Source of the DNA: Steroidobacteraceae bacterium
GTDB taxonomy: Bacteria > Pseudomonadota > Gammaproteobacteria > Steroidobacterales > Steroidobacteraceae
Assembly: GCA_025927665.1 (NCBI GenBank)
Contig: JAICKZ010000232.1
Location: 1-5,142, forward strand
Direction of reading: 5' to 3'
DNA length: 5,142 nt
The stretch's first letter is position 1; every line of letters starts with the position of its first letter. The position numbers and the translations under genes were made by a program. This document shows positions 1 through 5,142 of the stretch, piece after piece. The notes under the pieces were generated by a model. The model was not told the origin of the DNA. It made no database searches and saw only the letters and a program-made list of their open reading frames with translations.

Positions 1-503
1 CCACGGAACATAGCCCCGCAGATATCAATCACGCTCTTGAAAATACTTTGATAATGGCAGCCAATGAATATAAATATCTGGCCAAAGTTTCGACTCAATT
101 TTCTACCTTGCCTTTAATCACTTGCAACATCGGCGAACTCAACCAAGTATTTCTGAATCTGATTGTTAACGCGGCACATGCTATTCAAGATTCAGGCAAA
201 GACGCCAGTAACGGAGTTATCGCAATCAAAACGGAAGTGATTGACGATAGAGTAGAAATTACCATCAGCGACAATGGATGTGGCATTGCGCAAGAGCATC
301 TCGACAAAATTTATGATCCATTCTTTACTACCAAAGAAGTAGGCCGAGGTACGGGTCAAGGTTTGGCTATTACGCGCTCTATCGTGATGGAGAAACACGG
401 TGGCGATATTCGCGTCAATAGCACTGTGGGTACCGGTACGCAATTTATACTTTACTTACCAGTTAGCGAACACATTAGTAACGGGACTGAAAATCTTTCC
501 TAA
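1..503 (+). CDS. Sensor histidine kinase, C-terminal fragment (5' end outside window)
   Basis: This is the catalytic ATP-binding end of a histidine kinase; the reading frame is open to the left edge (first full codon at base 3), so the gene starts outside the window. The ATG at base 48 is internal, because the codons before it (bases 15-47) already match the paralogue downstream. Visible motifs are the N-box (NAAHAI, Asn codon at 168-170), the G1 box DNGCGI from base 270, and the F/G2 region DPFFTTKEVGRGTGQGL from base 315. These are the nucleotide-binding elements of an HATPase_c domain, and all are intact. The dimerisation domain with the phospho-accepting His and any sensor domain lie off the window. 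The stop is TAA at 501-503. No response regulator follows directly; the next gene is its paralogue, with about 75% identical residues over 162 gap-free codons by eye. It is probably cytoplasmic in this region; the signal sensed is unknown. Confidence 0.93.
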   Translation, partial: TEHSPADINHALENTLIMAANEYKYLAKVSTQFSTLPLITCNIGELNQVFLNLIVNAAHAIQDSGKDASNGVIAIKTEVIDDRVEITISDNGCGIAQEHLDKIYDPFFTTKEVGRGTGQGLAITRSIVMEKHGGDIRVNSTVGTGTQFILYLPVSEHISNGTENLS

Positions 504-535
504 CGACAATCGGATTATTCCCGTGACGTGGTTCA

Positions 536-559
536 CCATTATGTGCATACCGATAATGG
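536..559. repeat. 7-bp inverted repeat in the inter-kinase spacer
   Basis: CCATTAT (536-542) is repeated as its exact reverse complement ATAATGG (553-559), with a 10-base spacer. The arms are 17 bases centre to centre. It could be a dyad operator or a weak stem-loop just after the first kinase gene. It is AT-rich and is not followed by a T-run, so it is a poor intrinsic terminator. A 7-bp repeat of this kind can arise by chance, so function is uncertain. Confidence 0.35.
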
Positions 560-581
560 ATAAAGTTAATTGTATTTCCTG

Positions 582-617
582 AAAGACGATATCTGCTGAT
601 ACATGAGCATCGTCTTT
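582..617 (+). terminator. Stem-loop before second kinase: possible terminator or attenuator
   Basis: AAAGACGAT (582-590) pairs perfectly with ATCGTCTTT (609-617), giving a 9-bp stem around an 18-base loop. Inside the loop GCT (595-597) can pair with AGC (606-608). The 3' arm runs into TTTACGTTT, a broken T-tract, so it resembles a weak intrinsic terminator for the left kinase. It ends only 17 bases before the ATG of the next gene, which leaves no room for a separate promoter after it. It may therefore act as a leader attenuator, a partial terminator or an mRNA-stability element. The stem is seen directly; the function is inferred. Confidence 0.4.
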
Positions 618-634
618 ACGTTTAAGCCATGTAG

Positions 635-2125
635 ATGATCACTAATATGCTGCAACAGATACTTCAGGAATTCGGTGAATTACAAAAGCAGCTACAAGCT
701 GTTGTAAAAAAAAATGAAGGCGTAATCGAGTTGGAAGCGGTAGCAAAAAAAGTAACGACATTAAACCAGCAGCTGGCTAGCTATTTTGATTATGCCGAAG
801 AAGCGACCAACGAAAGCGCCGCTCTGCAATTAATGTTGATGCGTGAACGTGCTTTGCTGCGTACCATGATTGATTTGGTACCAGTCAATATTTTTGCCAA
901 AGATATGCAAAGCCAATTTCTTGCCGCCAATACAACGGTTGCGCGTGGCATGGGCACCACTCCCGACATGCTGATTGGCAAGACGGATTTTGATTTCTTC
1001 CCGGTCGAGATGGCACAAAAATTCTTTGAGGATGAACAGTTCATTATTACAACAGGGCAGGCATTGATTGAGCGCGAAGAAACGGCGCTGGATAAAACCA
1101 CCAGCAATACACGTATGTTATCGACAACAAAAATACCGCTTCGCGACGGCGTCGGTAATATCATCGGCACCGTGGGTATAGGACGCGATATCACCATCCA
1201 GCGTGAAAGCGAACGTAAACAGCAAGAGCTTCAAAATAATTTGCTGAATGAAATAAAGGAACGTGAACGTGTCACCGCGGAATTGCAACTGGCACAGAAA
1301 CTGGAATCGGTAGGAAGACTGGCAGCGGGTGTGGCGCATGAAATCAACACGCCTATTCAATTTGTAAATGACAGCTTATATTTTCTCCGTTCCGCATTTG
1401 ATGATATTGGCAATTTGCTAATACTCTGTCGTGATGCTGAAAAAAATCTGGCTGCGGGAGAAAGTGCCAACGTCATCCTGAAGCACATTGAACAATCTGT
1501 TACGGCCGTTGATCTGGAATTTTTGCAGGCGGAGATACCGAAAGCATTTGATCGCACTTTTGATGGCGCCAATCGTGTCGCCAGTATTGTACGAGCAATG
1601 AAGGAATTCGCACATCCAGATACAGGCATTCATAACCCTGCAGATATCAATCATGCAATCGAAACTACATTGATCGTGGCTTCAAATGAATATAAATATT
1701 TGGCAAAAGTAAAAACTGAATTTGGCGAATTGCCCGATGTAATTTGTAACATTGGCGAACTCAATCAAGTATTTCTTAATCTGATTGTAAATGCGGCACA
1801 TGCTATCCAGGATGCAGGTAAAGATTCCAGCACGGGTGTCATTTGTATTAATACGTCAGTGGTCGACGATGTCGTGGAAATCAGTATTAGCGACAATGGT
1901 TGTGGAATTCCGCAGGAAAATCTTGACAAGATTTATGACCCTTTCTTTACCACTAAGGAAGTAGGTCGGGGTACGGGTCAAGGGCTGGCGATTACTCGTT
2001 CGATCATCATAGAAAAACATGCTGGCGCTATTCGTGCAAACAGCACTATAGGTGTAGGTACACAATTCACATTATGTTTGCCGATCAATAGACACAGTGA
2101 TAATGCTGTGGAGGTATTTTCATGA
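635..2125 (+). CDS. Soluble PAS-domain sensor histidine kinase
   Basis: This 496-residue kinase is predicted to autophosphorylate on His and pass the phosphate to response regulators, most likely the two encoded next. Residues 1-70 are Gln/Glu/Leu-rich and look helical or coiled-coil. A PAS domain spans about 74-188 (from TMIDLVPVNIFAKD to the PAC-like end GRDIT). A helical linker (about 188-228) leads to the H-box GVAHEINTPIQ with the phospho-acceptor H235. The ATP-binding domain has N386 (NAAHAI), DNGCGI at 420-425, DPFFTTKE from 435 and GRGTGQGLA from 444. I see no membrane span or signal peptide, so it is cytoplasmic. The H235-to-N386 distance (151 residues) is long; residues of about 255-310 look like an extended helical insert, which I recall from other HEINTPIQ kinases. 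The start at 635 follows an in-frame TAG (632-634) and cannot be extended; ATG 647 is an alternative, and neither has a clear Shine-Dalgarno. The gene overlaps the next by 4 bases. Confidence 0.93.
   Translation: MITNMLQQILQEFGELQKQLQAVVKKNEGVIELEAVAKKVTTLNQQLASYFDYAEEATNESAALQLMLMRERALLRTMIDLVPVNIFAKDMQSQFLAANTTVARGMGTTPDMLIGKTDFDFFPVEMAQKFFEDEQFIITTGQALIEREETALDKTTSNTRMLSTTKIPLRDGVGNIIGTVGIGRDITIQRESERKQQELQNNLLNEIKERERVTAELQLAQKLESVGRLAAGVAHEINTPIQFVNDSLYFLRSAFDDIGNLLILCRDAEKNLAAGESANVILKHIEQSVTAVDLEFLQAEIPKAFDRTFDGANRVASIVRAMKEFAHPDTGIHNPADINHAIETTLIVASNEYKYLAKVKTEFGELPDVICNIGELNQVFLNLIVNAAHAIQDAGKDSSTGVICINTSVVDDVVEISISDNGCGIPQENLDKIYDPFFTTKEVGRGTGQGLAITRSIIIEKHAGAIRANSTIGVGTQFTLCLPINRHSDNAVEVFS
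706..714 (+). repeat. A9 homopolymer inside the kinase N-terminus
   Basis: Nine consecutive A residues cover codons 24-27 (Val-Lys-Lys-Asn) of the PAS kinase, and a second run of seven A lies at 746-752. Runs of this length are known sites of polymerase slippage in AT-rich genes. A one-base change would put the ribosome out of frame early in the gene. Whether slippage happens here cannot be told from one sequence. Confidence 0.5.
1637..2122 (+). repeat. Second copy of a 486-bp paralogous segment (first copy 15-500)
   Basis: Codons at 1637-2122 align to those at 15-500 with no insertion or deletion over 162 codons. About 122 residues are identical by eye. In two fully conserved blocks totalling 51 codons, 23 codons differ and all the changes are synonymous. 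This is an old duplication kept by purifying selection, not a recent or repetitive element. The copies lie 1,622 bp apart in direct orientation. Confidence 0.9.
2110..2115 (+). promoter_or_regulatory. Ribosome binding site for the HDOD response regulator
   Basis: GGAGGT lies 6 bases before the ATG at 2122, inside the end of the kinase gene. It is the strongest Shine-Dalgarno in the window. Together with the ATGA overlap it supports this start and suggests translational coupling of kinase and regulator. Confidence 0.85.
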
Positions 2126-3324
2126 AACGAATTTTGTTTGTTGACGATGATCTTGATCTGCTGAACGGATTGCGAGCACGCTTGCACAAACATCGTGCAA
2201 ATTGGGAAATGAAATTTGTCGACAGCGGCGCTGCGGCGCTCATTGAACTGAAAGCGGGGTCGGTGGACCTCGTCGTGACAGATGTGCGTATGCCCGGCAT
2301 GGATGGAGGTCAATTGTTGGCGACCATCAAAGAAGGTTGGCCCGAAACTATTCGTATTGTCATGTCTGGTTACTCTGAGCCTGTCAAAGTATTGCAACTA
2401 GTGTCGCTTGCACATCGTTATATCAGTAAACCTTGCGATGCTCAGCAATTGGAAAATATTATTGAACGTTGCTTCAAGTTGGATAGCGTGTTGCGTGGTG
2501 AAGAGTTGAAAAATTTGGTGGGGCGCATCGGTAAACTGCCCGCATTGCCAAAAACTTATCAACAATTGAAAACCGCTTTATCACAGCCTAACGTACAGGC
2601 AACCGTGCTTGCAGATATCATCACCCGCGATCCCATCGTTACCGCCAAGGTTTTGCAAGTTGCCAATTCGGCTTTTTTCCGTTTGGCAAAACCTGTACAA
2701 ACCATCAAGCAAGCGGTGAATTATCTCGGCTTTGCATGTATCCAAAATCTGGTCATGTCAGCGGAAGTATTTTCTGAATGGGGAAAAATTCCAAATCTGC
2801 CAGGTTTGGATCCTGATCGCTTGCAAGAAAATGCGCAACAAACTGCCGCTGCATGTAAGGCGCTTGCTGTGGGCACACCGTTGGTTGACGACGCTTTGTT
2901 AGTAGGACTGTTACATGACATTGGTTACTGGGTCTTGTTACAAGAGTGCCCGAAGGACATGGCTCACATTCTGAAGTTAGCAACGGATACTGGAGTTTCC
3001 TTTGAACAGGCGGAACGTGATGTAATTGGTACCAGCCATGCAGAGGTCGGAGCATACTTGCTCGGGCTGTGGGGTTTTCCCTATGAGGTGGTCGAAGCAG
3101 TGGCATTCCATCACCGACCCAGTATCGTGGAGCAACGTGGTTTTGATCTACTAGCGATACTCAGTGTTGCACACTCATTAATGCCCAGTGATGCACCGTA
3201 TGCCTTGGGCATCGAGAGTGAAAAAATGCCAATTGTTGATAGCAATTATTTCGAACAACTCAGTCCACCCTATAGCTGGCAGGAAGCACAGCAACGCGTG
3301 TCCGACATTGGTATCGTGGAGTAG
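2122..3324 (+). CDS. Response regulator, receiver plus HDOD output domain
   Basis: This 400-residue protein has a phospho-receiver at about 1-122: acidic pocket D8-D9-D10, phospho-acceptor D54 in VVTDVRMPGMDG, S82 in VMSGY and K103 in SKPCD. It is followed by an HDOD domain at about 134-335. HDOD landmarks are LPALPKTYQQL near 139, the ITRDPIVTAKVLQVANSAFF block from 167, LLHDIGYWVL with H265-D266, SHAEVGAYLLGLWGFP with H306, and the FHH pair H330-H331. HDOD domains are HD-superfamily relatives found in bacterial signalling proteins, with no generally established enzymatic activity; here the HD pair and later His residues are retained, so metal binding remains possible. There is no DNA-binding domain, so the output is probably protein-protein or ligand binding. 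The start is set by the Shine-Dalgarno at 2110 and the 4-base overlap with the kinase, which is the likely phosphodonor. The C-terminal ~65 residues are not assigned. Confidence 0.93.
   Translation: MKRILFVDDDLDLLNGLRARLHKHRANWEMKFVDSGAAALIELKAGSVDLVVTDVRMPGMDGGQLLATIKEGWPETIRIVMSGYSEPVKVLQLVSLAHRYISKPCDAQQLENIIERCFKLDSVLRGEELKNLVGRIGKLPALPKTYQQLKTALSQPNVQATVLADIITRDPIVTAKVLQVANSAFFRLAKPVQTIKQAVNYLGFACIQNLVMSAEVFSEWGKIPNLPGLDPDRLQENAQQTAAACKALAVGTPLVDDALLVGLLHDIGYWVLLQECPKDMAHILKLATDTGVSFEQAERDVIGTSHAEVGAYLLGLWGFPYEVVEAVAFHHRPSIVEQRGFDLLAILSVAHSLMPSDAPYALGIESEKMPIVDSNYFEQLSPPYSWQEAQQRVSDIGIVE
3318..3321 (+). promoter_or_regulatory. Ribosome binding site for the HD-GYP-like response regulator
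   Basis: GGAG lies 6 bases before the ATG at 3328 and overlaps the last codons of the upstream gene (stop TAG 3322-3324). It supports the chosen start and co-translation within one operon. Confidence 0.75.
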
Positions 3325-3327
3325 ATA

Positions 3328-4506
3328 ATGGATCCAGTAGCACTGCCAAGAATATTGTGTGTCGATGACGAACCTCGGGTACTCGAAGGGCTAACCTTGC
3401 ATCTACGTAAGGAATATCAGGTGTTCACCGCTAGCAGCGGTCAGGTGGCATTGAAAACACTTCAAGACGTTGAAGGCATCACTGTGGTGGTCTCTGATAT
3501 GCGCATGCCGGGCATGGATGGAGCCACTTTGCTTAAACGTGTTAGGCAACTACATCCAGACACTAGTCGTATTTTACTCACTGGCGAACCGGGTCGTGAG
3601 ACGGCCGTGAGTGCGGTTAACGAAGGTCAGATATTTCGGTTTCTAACCAAGCCATGTTCACCAGATCAATTGAAAGCAGCTATTGGTGCCGGTCTGGTTC
3701 AGCATCGCTTGATGATTGCTGAGCGAGTGTTATTACAAGAAACTTTGATTGGCTGCATCAAAGCATTGATTGATGTACTCGCCATCACTAATCCAGTGGC
3801 ATTCGGGCGCACTAATCGTGTGAAGCGTATGGTGATGGAATTTTCAGAGCGTTTGGGATCCAAAAAATTCTGGCAGCTGGAAGCTGCAGCGATGTTATCG
3901 CAATTAGGCTTCATTTCCTTACCCGTCGAGTTGGTAGAAAAAATTTATTATGGCGAGCGCTTAAGCAACGACGAAAAAGTGCTGGCTGCCGGTATTCCGC
4001 AGGTAGCCAATAAGTTACTCGGTCACATACCAAGACTTGAACCTGTGTTGCAAATTCTTGAGCTGGTCGATGCACCGCTCAATGTTGAAAACGCACTTTC
4101 AGAAAGTATGGTTAGAACGGGCGCCAACATCTTAAAAATATCGCTCGATTATGATTCCTTGATTGCTCAAGGACACACCGCAGATGTTGCAGTACAAACG
4201 TTACGCAGCAATGGCAAAAAATATGATTTACAGCTTCTGGAAAAATTTGCCGAGTTTATTGGCGCTAGATCTGGCGCCACTGAGATTCAAGAGCTGCCGT
4301 TACGTGTGGTACAGCCCGGCATGGTATTCCTTGACGATTTGCGAACGCATATGGGCACCCTGTTGGTACCGAAAGGATTCGAAGTCACGCCGATTTTTTT
4401 GGAGCGGATGCGTAACTTTGGTGCCGGCATGTTGACTGAGAAAGTAAGAGTATTGGTGCAGACACCTTCCAGTGGAACGACGCCACCAACAGCGAACGCC
4501 AGCTGA
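3328..4506 (+). CDS. Response regulator with receiver and degenerate HD-GYP-like domain
   Basis: This 392-residue protein begins with a receiver at about 7-125: D13-D14-E15, phospho-acceptor D57 in VVSDMRMPGMDG, T85 in LLTGE and K108 in LTKPCS. Residues of about 140-310 follow the layout of RpfG-type HD-GYP phosphodiesterases (helical start, AAAML..LG..SLP, then GANILKISLDYDSL near 265-278). The catalytic residues are gone: the HD pair is S191-Q192, the first-helix His is R161 by alignment (GRTNRV), the HPxxG His is I223, and no HHE..DG.GYP loop exists; residues 241-270 contain no His. It is therefore unlikely to hydrolyse cyclic di-GMP. A small C-terminal unit (about 325-365, LRVVQPGMVFLDDLRT to LERMRNFG) resembles the tail of similar regulators I recall; the Thr/Pro-rich end looks disordered. 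The gene lies 3 bases after the HDOD regulator and is probably co-transcribed. Ligand binding without catalysis, or a scaffold role, is inference. Confidence 0.9.
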   Translation: MDPVALPRILCVDDEPRVLEGLTLHLRKEYQVFTASSGQVALKTLQDVEGITVVVSDMRMPGMDGATLLKRVRQLHPDTSRILLTGEPGRETAVSAVNEGQIFRFLTKPCSPDQLKAAIGAGLVQHRLMIAERVLLQETLIGCIKALIDVLAITNPVAFGRTNRVKRMVMEFSERLGSKKFWQLEAAAMLSQLGFISLPVELVEKIYYGERLSNDEKVLAAGIPQVANKLLGHIPRLEPVLQILELVDAPLNVENALSESMVRTGANILKISLDYDSLIAQGHTADVAVQTLRSNGKKYDLQLLEKFAEFIGARSGATEIQELPLRVVQPGMVFLDDLRTHMGTLLVPKGFEVTPIFLERMRNFGAGMLTEKVRVLVQTPSSGTTPPTANAS

Positions 4507-4589
4507 TAGTCCAAATTACTATGTTCGTGCTCGATTCTTATCGCATCGACAAAGAAACAACCAATTATCAACGATGTCGGAATGGTGCA

Positions 4590-5142
4590 TTAAACTTTAG
4601 TTTCCCGTTTCGATTTTTGTACACCATCGAACATTGAAAACACCCAGGGACGGAACGCCATCAACATGGCAACACTGCGTTTTTGTTTCAGCGGTAGGTG
4701 ACGATCCAATGCCGCGAAATCAGTAAACTCACGCGATAGTTGTTCGAGTTTGCGAAATAATAATTGCACTGAGGCATCCGATAACTCGGCAGTACAAAAT
4801 TGTAGTGACTCATCAGCACCCGTAAAGTCGGAGTGTAAAAATTCAGCCTTGACCTGTCGCTCATGTACATGTCGGACCGGTCCATCGATACGCCAGGCAA
4901 CAATGGGTCCTACGCGTAATCGTATTTTCAATCCCGGCAATAATTCGATCAAATGTGCGTCATCTAATTTGACATACAAAGAACGGATTTCTCGTTCGTT
5001 CAATGATAGACGCTCCTGAATATCCGCAGTGCCGCGTCCATTCAACAACAAGTAAAAGCATGCAAGCAGCCTTGGATCTTGCGCCAACAATTGTTCTTGT
5101 TCCAACTTCAGATAACGTTTTTGAGCATCTTCAGTAGCCGCA
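4590..5142 (-). CDS. Probable Xre-type HTH regulator, C-terminal part (start outside window)
   Basis: The minus-strand frame stays open to the right edge, so the gene begins beyond the window; about 183 residues are visible. The TTG at 5105-5103 is not the start, because 12 in-frame sense codons precede it (ending KRYLK before LEQEQLLAQDP) and the protein is in mid-domain. The block from DPRLLACFYLLLNG through a helix-turn-helix-like segment to HLIELLPGLKIRLRV, then the late motif FRPWVFSMF, match a family of regulators I recall as having an N-terminal Cro/CI-type HTH, a winged-helix-like middle and a conserved RPWxFS tail. The N-terminal HTH is not visible, so DNA binding is inferred. The gene is convergent with the kinase/regulator operon (83-bp gap), so it has its own promoter outside the window and need not be functionally linked. 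The stop is TAA (complement of 4590-4592). Confidence 0.82.
   Translation of the reverse strand, partial: AATEDAQKRYLKLEQEQLLAQDPRLLACFYLLLNGRGTADIQERLSLNEREIRSLYVKLDDAHLIELLPGLKIRLRVGPIVAWRIDGPVRHVHERQVKAEFLHSDFTGADESLQFCTAELSDASVQLLFRKLEQLSREFTDFAALDRHLPLKQKRSVAMLMAFRPWVFSMFDGVQKSKRETKV

Noticed and set aside
48..50. ATG at base 48 as the start of the first kinase
   Set aside because: Codons 15-47 upstream are in frame and match the paralogue at 1637-1669, so the gene continues to the left of the window.
504..581. Sigma-70 promoter for the second kinase
   Set aside because: GATAAT at 552-557 could be a -10 box, but the best -35 candidate (TTCACC, 532-537) is only 14 bases away, which is too close.
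2280..3515. Near-identical receiver motif DNA in the two response regulators (around 2281-2307 and 3498-3524) as a repeat
   Set aside because: It encodes the common receiver motif D-x-R-M-P-G-M-D-G; similarity outside this motif is ordinary family resemblance, so no special repeat is claimed.
4287..4571. Minus-strand open frame of 94 codons
   Set aside because: It lies mostly antisense to the end of the HD-GYP-like regulator, shows no recognisable domain and looks like a shadow frame.
4507..4589. Bidirectional terminator between the convergent genes
   Set aside because: Only weak 5-bp pairings are visible (for example TCGAT/ATCGA near 4531-4549) without a T-run; not enough for a call.
5103..5105. 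TTG (minus strand) as the start of the right-hand regulator
   Set aside because: The frame is open to the edge with plausible coding sequence before it, no ribosome site is seen, and the expected N-terminal HTH would be missing.

Overview
This window looks like a chromosomal signal-transduction locus from a Gram-negative proteobacterium, probably a beta- or gammaproteobacterium of moderate to low GC. The lineage is inferred from the type of protein families and the general look of codon use; I cannot name a genus.

Layout, left to right. (1) Bases 1-503 hold the last ~166 codons of a sensor histidine kinase whose start lies left of the window. (2) Bases 504-634 are a 131-bp spacer with two inverted repeats, the second a 9-bp perfect stem ending 17 bases before the next start codon. 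(3) Bases 635-2125 encode a complete soluble PAS-containing histidine kinase whose C-terminal 162 codons align without gaps to the kinase at the left edge, so the two are tandem paralogues. (4) Bases 2122-3324, overlapping the kinase by 4 bases (ATGA), encode a receiver-HDOD response regulator. (5) Bases 3328-4506, three bases further on, encode a second response regulator, with a receiver followed by a degenerate HD-GYP-like domain that has lost the recognisable metal ligands and the GYP loop. (6) After an 83-bp convergent spacer, bases 4590-5142 on the minus strand carry the C-terminal part of a DNA-binding regulator that I recognise by pattern as one of the Xre-type HTH regulators; its N-terminus lies right of the window.

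How it may work (inference): one or both paralogous kinases sense a cytoplasmic signal and phosphorylate D54 of the HDOD regulator and D57 of the HD-GYP-like regulator. Both outputs belong to the HD superfamily. HDOD domains have no established catalytic activity, and the second domain appears unable to hydrolyse cyclic di-GMP. The operon therefore looks like a phosphorelay whose outputs act by binding partners or ligands rather than by DNA binding or obvious enzymology. No RNA genes, insertion sequences, CRISPR arrays or origins were seen.
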